From NCBI GenBank assembly GCA_961205875.1, contig OY540822.1, positions 1,490,501-1,554,500 of the forward strand: 64,000 nucleotides of DNA. The letters are read 5' to 3'. Positions within the stretch are counted from its first letter, which is position 1; each line of letters starts with the position of its first letter. This stretch comes from Sialis fuliginosa (taxonomy: Eukaryota; Arthropoda; Insecta; Megaloptera; Sialidae). The notes beneath the pieces were generated by a model. That model searched no databases and had not been told where the DNA came from. It saw only the letters and a list, made by a program, of their open reading frames with translations. The translations under genes were made by a program, and so were the position numbers. This document shows, piece by piece, positions 47,028 through 57,522 of the stretch.

Positions 47028-48546
47028 TATTCATAAATTAGATACGTTGTAAGACAGTTATTACAGTTCTGTATACAGATTAATAAAATTTTGATGTTCA
47101 AGTGAATTTTTTTATTTCACCAATAACTTGGGAAAAATAATTAAAACTTTTTTTTATACTCTTTTGAATCGTGATTAATTGGAGTGTGACGACATTGAGC
47201 CAGCGCAGCGCAAGTTTAACACGCATTTTAGATGAGAAAAGAGAATGGCACAAAGTTGGCGCACTTATGTATACAACTTTCTGCTACACGAAAAAAATTC
47301 TCCCCCTCTTCCCATGCTACCTGGATTTTTTTCAGTAACAGGATTATATTCCTGAGATGTGTAGTTATGCTGGGTAAAATGCCCATCCAATTATCTCAAT
47401 AAATAAGGAAGATATGCTTTAAAAACCTCAAAAAGTGGCACATAGTTGGCGCACTTTACGGTATTTATAATTATATTATACTCTTATGTCCAAGAGTGCG
47501 TCAACGCAACATTAAAAATTGGGGAACTGGGGTACCCCAAAATTTTTTTTTTTGTAAAGTAAGCTTATTTTTTTAATAAATAAACATATTAACAAAACAT
47601 TTCTTATAATTTTTGAAAACTTTTCCCTCCGGTCATTAATGGGTTAAATGCAACTTTTTTTCAGATATTTGAGTTCGTTGATTAATTTTACAGCGCCCTC
47701 TACCGAGAGAAGGAAGCATTTTTAGAAAAAAAATTCCTTCTAAAGATACTAATTTTTTCACGTAGAATACGAATATGCAATAAAAAATATAGGTTTTTAT
47801 TTAAATAATCACAGTTGACCTTAATTTGACCTTGAAAACTGGTTTGAAGGTCAACCTCAAAGTCACCATTGTTTGGCCCCCTTGAAACCAAGCAACTTTT
47901 GTTTGAAACGTTTTTCTCAATTTCGCTTAATTTTTCAGATATTTGACTGCGTTGATTAAAATGACTCATCCTGTATATGTGAATCAATTCCAGAAATACA
48001 GATCTGTAAAAATACTTATTATATATCATTTTACACGACGCGACGCGACGTTTTTTTTTTACCCCCGTCCCTTCCCGTCCAACTAAAGGAAAAAATATGT
48101 GTTAGTGCGTTATGAAGGGTATTTATGAGAATTTTATTTAAACGTTTTTAAAAATTCATTTTTTTGATAAAATTTTCGAAATTTTAGACCTAATGCGTAA
48201 TCTCAAGATATTTATTGACTGATTTCAAAAAAATGTTTTCCTTATGTATGTACATATTAGTGAGAAGGAACTATTACGTTTCCATCCGCGAAAGTTTCCT
48301 TAATTTATCCCACCATACTACATATATGCAAATCCACTATAGAAATAGAGGCCAGTAAACATATTTAATTTTACCCCCCGTCCACCCAAAGTAGAAATTT
48401 TAAAAAAATATATGTGTTTGTGCATAATAAGGAGTATTTATGAAAAAAAATTCGTAGGTGTACCAGGTCATTTAGCAAAAAAAAAATTTTTTTTTAATTT
48501 TGGAATCGAAAATTTCTACGTAATTTATATGATACTACTAAGGTAT

Positions 48547-48869
48547 AGCTACAACATATATCGCAGAGATCGACATTTATAAAGTCGTTACAGCAAAAAA
48601 AAATTTTTTTCGAACTTACATTTTTCATATTTCCCGGAAAATTAGTGGGCGCAGGGGCCCAAAAGCTTGTTGAAGGGTACCTTTTAGTCATACCTTTTTA
48701 TTAAAAAAATATCGACCCCACTTTCTCCGGGGGCAGATCGCCCATGCTTACCCTGCTCTTTAAAATGTTATGTTTATTTCCGAATACATTGCTTGCTAAA
48801 ATTTTACTTTTTTGCATCCCAACGATTCTCTAAGACCGAAAGTTTTTTTTAAATTCAAAATATTTTCAG
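48547..48869. other. Intron sequence upstream of the first visible UBE2O exon
   Basis: AT-rich with a small GC-richer patch near 48645-48760. It ends in a pyrimidine-rich acceptor (ATATTTTCAG, 48860-48869). No further UBE2O exon was recognised upstream. Confidence 0.5.
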
Positions 48870-49224
48870 GGTCAAATATACTACATTCACCTGAAATGCC
48901 AACAACATCACAAGCTAGAACAACGGTGAAAATTGGCAAGGCTTGTAAAAAATTATATGCTACGATCAAATCAAGATTTGCTCATTCCAAAATATTAGGA
49001 ATTACCGAATTAATCAATAAGTTTCGAAGCAAAACTGATGATGATGAACCTCCGAGAAAACCTGAAAAAAGTCAGGTTACCGAGGAGAAAGAAGAGAAAA
49101 TTGAAGGGTTCTTAATGTTAAAATATGCTCCAGTTTCACATACATATTATTTTACTGTTGTTCAACCTCCAGAATTTCTGAATTGGATTAAAGCTGTGTG
49201 GAAAGAATTAGAAATACTTGAAAG
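48870..49224 (+). CDS. UBE2O: UBE2O-like E2 ubiquitin-conjugating enzyme, exon before the UBC core
   Basis: UBE2O is a large cytosolic hybrid E2/E3 that ubiquitinates orphan and ribosomal proteins and remodels the proteome of maturing cells. This exon starts in phase after TTTTCAG and ends AG before GTAAAT. It encodes a lysine-rich segment (TVKIGKACKKLYATIKSR), a charged linker (KSQVTEEKEEKIEG), then FLMLKYAPVSHTYY and FLNWIKAVWKELEILER, equivalent to the segment leading into the UBC domain (F-x-x-x-V-x-K-E-x-x-x-L). Its last two bases join the next exon to complete an Arg codon, after which the UBC domain continues without a break. The preceding exon must supply one base and is not seen. The ATG at 48812 is intronic. 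Confidence 0.85.
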
Positions 49225-49468
49225 GTAAATTAATAGAAATATGTCTTTTATGAGTAATTGAAATCCTTATTGTATATTGTAATTTAGACAGGTAAAATAT
49301 ATTATTGTTCTCCGGAATTATTTTTATATTTATTTTAAAACCATTATAACAATTAAAACCCTTGTTTTGAGAAAATGGGCCTAAAAGTTTTTGCTTTTAC
49401 ATAAAATTTAAACCAATAATAATCTAACAAAATTGATTCCATTGATGAATAAAGAATAAAGATATTCG

Positions 49469-49874
49469 CTGTGGTCAGTAACCACACTGCCACCTATCGG
49501 ATAAAACTTGAACACTGCTGAAGTTCCCAAACAGCGATTTGAATTGAAATTTAGAAACATATTATTAATATTATATTATTGACCGTTCAATGTGAATGTA
49601 CTATTAAAAAGTAATTGGGAATAAAGGGTACACAGCAAACAGAAATATTTTTATAATTAATGGGGGTTGAGTTTAATTTGTTCACCCATTTTTCTTTTAC
49701 AACTGCATTTGGTACAGCACAACGTTTTAGTTTTTCTTGATTGCGTTTTAATAATTTTAATTACTTATTAACATAATTTTTACATTATATTTAAAAATTT
49801 CAAATCGCTGTTTGGGAACTTCATAAGGGTTCAAATTTTATCCGATAGGTGGCAGAGTGGTTACTGACCATACA
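49469..49874. mobile_element. MITE in UBE2O intron, about 405 bp
   Basis: An inverted terminus of about 75 bp carries GTGGTCAGTAACCACACTGC, ACCTATCGGATAAAA and CCCAAACAGCGATTTGAA on the left and the complements on the right (49800-49874). No ORF. Confidence 0.85.
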
Positions 49875-50835
49875 CGGTGCTCTGGAAGCCAACCTTAATA
49901 AAAAAAATTTATTACCTCTGATCTATTTGTACATTTCAATTCTTTAGTATTTATAATTTTTAATAATTTATAAAATAAGAAATACATAAACCGTGTGTAG
50001 AAATTTTATTATTTATCGTTTACTAACTTTTACTCTACAAAATAAACAAAACAAAATAAAAAAAAAGTATTGGTTTTATTAAGAAGATTCTAATATATAT
50101 TTGATATTATAGATCCGATAATTAGTTTCCGAGTTATGAATTATTTTGAATTTTATTATAAGGCTTTTTCTTGCGGACTCTCTAGCCGCTAGCCTTTTAG
50201 GTATTCTTCCGATCTTTTTGAAACTTGATAGAAAATACCTTCTCAGTTAAGTTCGTTAGTTAACGGAATTCCTTAATGAATTTCAAAATGACGGCCGATA
50301 ATATCAAATATGTTTTTGAATCCCTGTAATTTTTAAACTGGACATATTTATAATATAATAATCAAATTAATACCAAACATAGTCATTATAGTTGATAGAA
50401 TTTTTTTAAATAAAGCGAAACTATGTCATCAACCTTACCAAATAAACAAATAATTATTTTATTATTATTTAAGTAATATAAAAAGTACAACCTTAATCTA
50501 AATGCTATGAAAAATTTAAATCTTATTATTATTATTTTACTTCTTTATAAAATAATTCTAATTCCTAATAAAATATTTTACCCCAAACTAAAATTAATGT
50601 CTTATTATACTGACTCTTAAAACTACCAAAATTTTTTTCCGTTAACACTTTACTTTTTTTATCAAACCTTATTCCTCCGCTTTCCAATTGTTAATATTTT
50701 CTTCGATTTTGATTTTAAATATTTTATAATTAATGTCTTTTCCACTTTTACATTTTTTTTTGTTCACCAATCTATATATATATATCATATTATTTTACCA
50801 TTTTATATATTATTTATCATTATCAATAATCTATG
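49875..50835. other. Intron sequence, AT-rich
   Basis: Contains long TTATTATT runs and no recognisable gene or element ends. Confidence 0.5.
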
Positions 50836-51880
50836 TACCGGGTGGACCATTTTAACCTTTAATGGAAAATAACTCGATCGGTAAGCGAAATAATAAAAAA
50901 AGTTTTATACAAAAGTTGTTGGGCAAGGAGGGGGACGTACGACCATGACCTTGAATTTGACCTTGACCGTAGGAGTTATTTGAAGGCCAACTATAATTTT
51001 TCAAATGGAAATGCCTATTTTCGACCCCGGATTCGGAAAGAACGGGAAATTCTACAATAGAATATGTAGATTGATAAGTTAAAATGTCATTTTTTGAGGT
51101 CATTTTAAGGTCAAAAGGAACTTGTACGTGTATTCATGCGAAAATCGTATCTGTACACAGGTATCTCTAAACGTTGGCGTTGGAAACAGAATAAAGTCTA
51201 ATTTTGATAGGAAAACAATTGAATTTTCCATGGAGGCGTGATAAAAAGAAAAGGGGTGCGCGAGCATATCGAAAAAAAATGAGAAAAAATATTATTAAAA
51301 AATTTATTTAATTTACTGAAAAAAAAGCAATAAAATACTTTGATACAAGCCTATTTATAAGTGTATTTTATTTTTTGTTATGTTAACGTTTTTTTTAGCT
51401 TTTCTTTCAGTAAATTAAAGAAATTTTTTAGTAATATTTTTTCTCGATATGCTCGCGCCCCCCTTTTAGTTTTATCACGCCCCCATGGAAAATTCAATTG
51501 TTTTCCTATCAAAATTAAACTTTATTCTGTTTCCAACGGCAACGTTTAGAGATACCTGTGTACAGATACGATTTTCGCATGAATACACGTACAAGTTCCT
51601 TTTGACCTTGAAATGACCTCAAAAAATGACATTTGAACTTATCAATCTACATATTCTATTGTAGAATTTCCCGTTCTTTCCGAATCCGGGGTCGAAAATA
51701 GGCATTTCCATTTGAAAAATTATAGTTGGCCTTCAAATAACCCCTACGGTCAAGGTCAAATTCAAGGTCATGGTCGTACGTCCTCCTCCTTGCCCAACAA
51801 CTTTTGTATAAAACTTTTTTTATTATTTCGCTTACCGATCGAGTTATTTTCCATTAAAGGTTAAAATGGTCCAACCGGTA
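50836..51880. mobile_element. TACCGGGTGGACC fold-back element in UBE2O intron
   Basis: The ends TACCGGGTGGACCATTTTAA and the inverted TTAAAATGGTCCAACCGGTA bound arms of about 400-500 bp. The arms carry two adjacent TGACCTTGA sites on the left (50946 and 50958) and the mirrored pair on the right (51750 and 51762), plus a fifth at 51603. The centre carries a GCGAGCATATCGA...ATTATTAAAA segment also present in the hAT MITE at 63456-63896. It is transcribed as part of the UBE2O pre-mRNA and could fold into a long hairpin. Confidence 0.9.
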
Positions 51881-52399
51881 TACAAAAATGAATCCCTATT
51901 TCCCTTGGTCACGACATCACGCGTGAACGGCCTGACCGATTTCAATATTTTTTGTTTGTTGTGTTTGTTATTGTCAGGAGAAGGTTCTTATGAAAGAAAA
52001 AATTAAAAAAATTGCGCGGAAAATTAGAAAAATTAGAAAAACAGAGAAAACCAATTATACAAACCTATCTTAGACACAAACCGTATTACAGTTTCGGTTT
52101 GTATATACCGTTTGTATGTAAGCCGTTCACGCGTGATGGCGTGACCATTTGCATAATAGATGTCACTAAACGTATAACTGTCATTTTATTGATAAAACAC
52201 ATGTAAAATAATTAATTTATTATTTCATACAAAAAGGATGTAAGAAAACTGAATTTCTTAGTGCACATCACGGTTAGTTAAGAGCCATCACGCCTAATAT
52301 TAAAAGTTCAATTTAATATGGAGTTTTGGTGAGTTTGGATAGACTAACACAATCATAAACGTTAGGTAAATAATGCATACAGATAGATAATACAGGTTT

Positions 52400-52904
52400 C
52401 TGATATTATAAATACGAAAGTGTATCTGTCTGTCTCTCTGTCTGTTTGATTGTTACCTTTTCACGGCTAAACCGCTGAACCGATCTTGATCAAATTTAGC
52501 AGTGAGATAGCTTGCATTCCGAGGACGGACATATGCTACTTTATATCTCGAAAATTCAACCCCTAATGAATTGCAAGGGGGAGGAAATTTTTTTATTTTT
52601 TTTAGTAATTAATATTTTACTCCTCGTTACATATGAAGGGTTGTAAGTGGTTTTATTCGATCCGGCGGGAAAAATACCACAGGGGCGGGGATTTTAGGGG
52701 GAAAAACAACCCTCTATCTCTCATAGGAGCCGAGATATTTACAATTTTGTATAATGAAAGAAAACTAAAAATAAGAAAAATTTAATATTTTACCCCCTGT
52801 CACATATGAAGGGTTGTAATTAGTTTCATTCGATCCGGCGGAAAAAATATCATGGGGATGGGGGTTTCGAAATCCACGCGAGCGAAGCCGCGGGTAGCAG
52901 CTAG
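52400..52904 (+). mobile_element. Non-autonomous Helitron with minisatellite
   Basis: It starts TCTGATATTATAAATACGAA and ends GCGGGTAGCAGCTAG before T, preceded by CACGCGAGCGAAGCCGCGGG, a textbook arthropod Helitron 3' hairpin. It contains AAACCGCTGAACCGATCTTG and two units of the CATATGAAGGGTTGTAA repeat. Located in UBE2O intron 1. Confidence 0.8.
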
Positions 52905-53986
52905 TATTAAATAATGCTTTAACGTTATGTTCAAATTCACACTGTCTAGTCTGTCTCTTTCTTTCCCAATACTGTTTTACTTTATCTATCTCTTTCCAAA
53001 CACTGTTTATTATTATAATGGTTTCGACGCAATATTTTATTCTTTAAATATCATAATTATTATCACTATTTATCACTTTTTATATTCTCTTCACCTATAT
53101 TTTAAATATTATTATTTATTCTATATTTATTCTCGACGCTTTATTCTCCACAACTCACTTTATACTTTATTGTATTATTTTTTTAATCCGACGATTTCTT
53201 TTTTATTTTAAATTTATATTTTAATACTATTTTATTAACTTTTCTAAACACCTTTCCTCCTTTTAAAACACTCACTTCACTACTTTTAACCTTTTATCAA
53301 TATAAATTTCTTTATAACATTTTTTATGAGTCGTCACCATCTTCTTTGTAAAACCCGACTGATTCATGACCTATTTAGCCACTGTTATCACTTCCCTCTT
53401 CCCTCTATTACAAAATTTCCAGTAGTTTTAAAACAAAATAATGATATTTATAGGCATATACACTTGTGCCCTGTCACACTATAAACTGTGAAAAGAACGA
53501 ATCTACACAATAGTGAAAACCAGATAAAAATCAGACCAGTCGTTTGTTAATTTATAAAGATATAGTGACCGGACAGACATACAAATATATAAATAAATAT
53601 ACGCAAGATTTATGTAATAGTGTGATGTATATATGAAAAATAATTCTGGAGAGTAGTAAATAAAATATAGTTGCGGTTATAAATTTGTGTAGGCATATAG
53701 AGACTTTATTCAAATAACTTTTGTTTGGGCATAAGTTGGATAATATTTATATTACCTGTTTCTAACTAGTGATTGAGAAATATGTACAGTTACACTATAA
53801 GTGCATATAGTGGTTTAACACTTCATTATTCATACATTCTGTGACTTTAAGGTAAAAGACAAATCTAATTAACTTGGATTATATATAATCCTAAAAATGT
53901 AATTTTTTTAAACGGATTTTTTTCATTTTAAAAGATCCGGCAGGTATTAATGTAAACCTATGACCATAATTATTATGTAATTTTAG
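52905..53986. other. Intron sequence, AT-rich
   Basis: T-rich with many TTTATT runs. The frame at 52927 is low-complexity. It ends in the acceptor TTATGTAATTTTAG (53973-53986). Confidence 0.5.
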
Positions 53987-54206
53987 ACTGCAAGCATTAC
54001 CTTCAGGTGTTGGGGTTAGAGCTTATGAAGATAGATTAGACATATTGTCAGTAATGATCAGAGGACCTGCAAACACTCTATACGAAGATGGATTGTTTTT
54101 ATTTGATATTCAACTGGGTTCAATGTATCCATTAAAACCGCCATCTTTCCATTATATTAGTTTCTACAATGATAGACGTAATCCTAATTTATTTGTGAAT
54201 GAAAAG
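53987..54206 (+). CDS. UBE2O: UBE2O-like E2, UBC domain exon (N-terminal half)
   Basis: It continues the open frame from 49224 (AG|A = Arg). It encodes LQALPSGVGVRAYEDRLDIL, then MIRGPANTLYEDGLFLFDIQ, LGSMYPLKPPSFHYISF and RRNPNLFVNEK. These correspond to the E2 helix-1 end, the G-P-x-x-T-x-Y-x-G strand, the YP-x-x-PP motif and the N-P-N turn before the active site. In this family N-P-N replaces the H-P-N of most E2s. The exon ends AAAAG before GTTTGT, in phase 0, one residue before the active-site strand. Agreement with animal UBE2O is high along the whole exon. Confidence 0.95.
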
Positions 54207-54287
54207 GTTTGTAAATATATTTTTTTAATCTTAATTATTTACTCTTTAACTGCAGGAACCTGAAAAATACTCAGGACTTGCCTGATA

Positions 54288-56196
54288 GTACAGACAAATT
54301 TGCATTTAACTAAAACTTAATTATTAGATCAAATTTTATTTCGGAAATGTATCCAATTGTATTTCTCATTAATGAATTCAATGAGTCCCGAGGTCAGAAG
54401 TTGTTGCGTTTAGGGGAAAGTGGGGTAAAAAGGATATGTTAGATCAAATGTATGAAAATAATGAATGTCCCTGTACTAAATAGTTTATAACGAACATTAA
54501 GTAATTAATGAGGTCAAAATTAATGTTGGGAAGACGACTGGTGGTTATAAAATGACAAAAAAAATAAATAGTAAGGTAAAATTTATTATTTTGTAACGGT
54601 AAATATTTATTTACATAAAATTGACACGTGTGCATTAAAATTAGGTTTTATTAAGGAAAAAATGGAAAGATTAGAAATACCTCCTGAAATGGCTACAGAA
54701 ATACTTTATCTTTAAGAAACCGAAGAGTCCCTAGTCGGGACTGGGGAACTTTAGCCGGTATTTTGATTTAAAGTAGGGCGCGTCAAATAAGCGATGAAGC
54801 TAGTCTTGATTTTGATCATTTACCGGCTTATCGTGTTCTACAAACAAATTTTATGAAAATCGGATAATATATGTCTCAGAATGTAACCATTCTATTTTTT
54901 TTAATTATGAAGGAGAAGAACCCCTCCATAAACAGCTTTGAACGGCCGCGTATTGCCAATGCTTTAAAAAATTGTTAGCTCTTTCTAGTGGGTTATATTT
55001 ATTTTTTTTCATATGGGGACATGTTTAGGTGATACTGTTGCACCCATAAAAAATTATTTTGGTTATAACAATCAGAGGTTATCTGAATTATTCATTACTA
55101 AAGAGAGTTTTTGAGCTTTATAAATTGGGTATCTCAGTATATTTGTTAATATTATTCAAAAACTAAGGGTTTTCAAACAAAAACTTTTTTATAAAAATTG
55201 TAGCAGATGGTATCTTTAAATAGTTTTTTATATACAAAATGATATAACTCAAAAGACAAAACGACTAACTCCATGAAAAAAAATCGTGAATATTTAAGTT
55301 TTTATAAATAAAGATTTAACGGATTATTTTATAGGTTGCCTTTATGTTAATGAGTATATTTTGTAAAATAATGTTGTCATTATGTAAAATTATTAGAATT
55401 ATGGAGGGAAAAGTGGGGTAAAATGGACATGTTCGATCCAATGTACGAAAATAATGTAAGTACGCTTTTCAGTCTATGGGAGGGGGGTCCAAAGAATATT
55501 TTGACAGTGTTCGTTATAATTTTCAGTGAAAGTACTAATTAAAAGCTACATTCTAGATTTTTTTCAGATTTTTTGAATCAAGAGTTTAGAAATTAGATGG
55601 GTGGAGACGCTCTAACAATGACATTGAAAAGCAAATATATCGTGACTGAAGGGTTAAAATCAAAAGGTCATTTGACATTTTTTGTTGCATTTTAGAAAAC
55701 CTATCTAAGGACACCCCACTTGATGGTGTAAGTGAAAAAAATAATTGAATTTATTTTTCAGTCTTTTGGAAGGGGGTCCAATAATTTTTTTTTTCAAAAT
55801 TTCATCATTTTTGTTTTTGAGTTATCAATTTACGTTCGTATACCAAATTTTATCTAAATCGGTATAAATTTTTTATAAACGTACGGACGGACGGACGGGC
55901 GGACAGAGCGAAACTAGAAGGGTTCCTAGTTTTCTACGGAACCCTAAAATAGATATTAGGTGTATAATATTTAAAATTAAGACAGTCTTTAATGTATTAT
56001 TAAAGAAAATCATGAACAATATAAAAGCTATCCGCGCGCAGCTTTCCCCCTCCAATATTCACATACGCAACAGCCTTAAAACTCGGGACTCATTGGATTC
56101 TTAAAGTAAATATATAACAAAGTGATTTAAAACAAAAAAAATAGATCTAAGAATTATGTTCTTTTCAGATCGATTTTTTGTCTAATTTGCCTGTAC
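54288..56196. mobile_element. GTACAGGCAAATT element, copy 2, in UBE2O intron 2
   Basis: 1,909 bp, with termini GTACAGACAAATT and AATTTGCCTGTAC and a flanking TA on each side. Nearly collinear with 39077-42638 but without the fold-back insertion. High similarity between the copies suggests fairly recent activity. No transposase was recognised. Confidence 0.88.
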
Positions 56197-56896
56197 TACG
56201 AAAGCTTGGTGTATGTTTGTTATAGTGGCGGTGCGCGAGCTATATTCATGTGAAACCAGTGACAGTTTATGTTAAGATCAGACACATTCGACATAGTCAA
56301 TACTGCAGAGAATTGCCCTTTCGGAAGACACGACAAAATCCGATTGTGTTCGATCTATGATAGCAGCTCGCATGGCCTCACCTGAATACAGCTCACGTAC
56401 CGCTACTGGCTTTGTTATTTATATACAGGATGGGGCAATAGTGCGTGGGAGTTCGATAGCTTGTAGACCATAACAGATAAAAAAAATCTTTGTAATACAG
56501 ATGTAAACTGTGGCACATTAGAATGCCCTAAATATTTTTGCATATTTAACACTTCTCTTGGGATGTTTATTCATATCTTAAATATTAACCCCATCTGATG
56601 TCCTGTTTAGACGTAATAATATTTTTTTCAAAAAAATTGACTTACATTACTCCACTTAAAAATTAATCACTTCCGCGGCCGCAGCTTTGAAGACGAAATT
56701 AAATATGGACCTTATTGTAGGAAGCTAGTGGAAGCTTTTGTTTAAATATCTTAGAGCCACCATGTACAGGATGTTCAAAATTAATTTTCAAATTTTGAGA
56801 ACTTCAAAGTTAATTTTCTCAAATATTTAAAATGGAACATCCTATATATTTTTGAACGATGTTATCTAATTAAATAACGAACATTTTTTGTATGTA

Positions 56897-57383
56897 CAGT
56901 CGGGACTCGTTTATTGTAACGCTCGTTTATTTTCAACTCTCGTTTATCGTAACATAGTCTCTATAGCTCCTTGACCAATCAGCGTTGGCGCGGGATTTCA
57001 AGTCACCACGAAGATGTATTCAAATGTTTGACATCACAGAACGTATTGCCAACTTAAGAATAGTAAAAATGACACTTCCCGAATAGACAAAATTGTCTGT
57101 GATAGCTTTTTCATGATTTTGCAATGTCGAATTTGTACATCTTTGATTGTATATGTTGTTATAATATCAAAAAATACGAAGACAAGAATAAATAAAGGAT
57201 TTCTTGTATTTGATATTCTATTATACATTTATAACATTTGAATACATCTTCGTGGTGATGTCAATTCCCGCGCCAACGCTGATTGGTCAAGGATCTACAC
57301 ATAACTTGGTGGGAGCCCCTCTCGACTTAAAATAAACGCGAGTCATATGATTCAGAAGGTTTAAAATAAATGAGTCCCGACTG
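56897..57383. mobile_element. pogo-like MITE, 487 bp
   Basis: The ends CAGTCGGGACTCGTTTATTG and the inverted AATGAGTCCCGACTG are flanked by TA (56895-56896 and 57384-57385). Inner arms pair through ACCAATCAGCGTTGGCGCGG and CACCACGAAGATGTATTCAA. No ORF of significance. Confidence 0.88.
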
Positions 57384-57522
57384 TACATCCTTATGGTTAT
57401 TTGTAGCCATTTTTGATTTATTGAGCAAAAAGTACAAAATTCAACAATATTTACTAAAAAAATATATATTTTTTTAAATAAAAAAACACCATGTACAGAG
57501 TGTTTATGTTGCCCATAAAAAC

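Larger units (their letters stand above)
43389..47643. mobile_element. piggyBac-like element, non-autonomous
   Basis: TTAA occurs at both ends (43385-43388 and 47644-47647), with termini CCCATTAACGCCC and, inverted, CCCATTAATGACC. A TTAA target duplication with CCC-starting ends is diagnostic for piggyBac. The subterminal words GTGCGTCAACACAACATTA (about 43407) and GTGCGTCAACGCAACATTA (about 47494) occur near each end in the same orientation. No piggyBac transposase is visible. A palindrome (43533-45905) and a Tigger remnant (46501-47027) are nested inside. Confidence 0.65.
35487..48546. repeat. 13-kb palindrome with unequal arms
   Basis: The right arm 47648-48546 (about 0.9 kb) matches the left arm 35487-43180 inverted, once three insertions are removed from the left arm: 35721-37002, 37384-38414 and 38637-43062. 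Anchors include CTCTCGGTAGAGGGCGCTGT, GATTAAAATGACTCATCCTG and AATTTTGGAATCGAAAATTT, with their complements. Left arm minus insertions gives about 950 bp, close to the right arm. The centre holds a hairpin MITE and the piggyBac-like element. Confidence 0.93.

Noticed and set aside
48812..48869. ATG at 48812 as UBE2O start
   Set aside because: A strong acceptor at 48868-48869 and the homologous protein show the exon begins at 48870. The upstream codons are intron.
52927..53211. 94-codon Phe/Tyr-rich frame
   Set aside because: Low-complexity T-rich intron sequence. The hydrophobicity is a by-product of composition.
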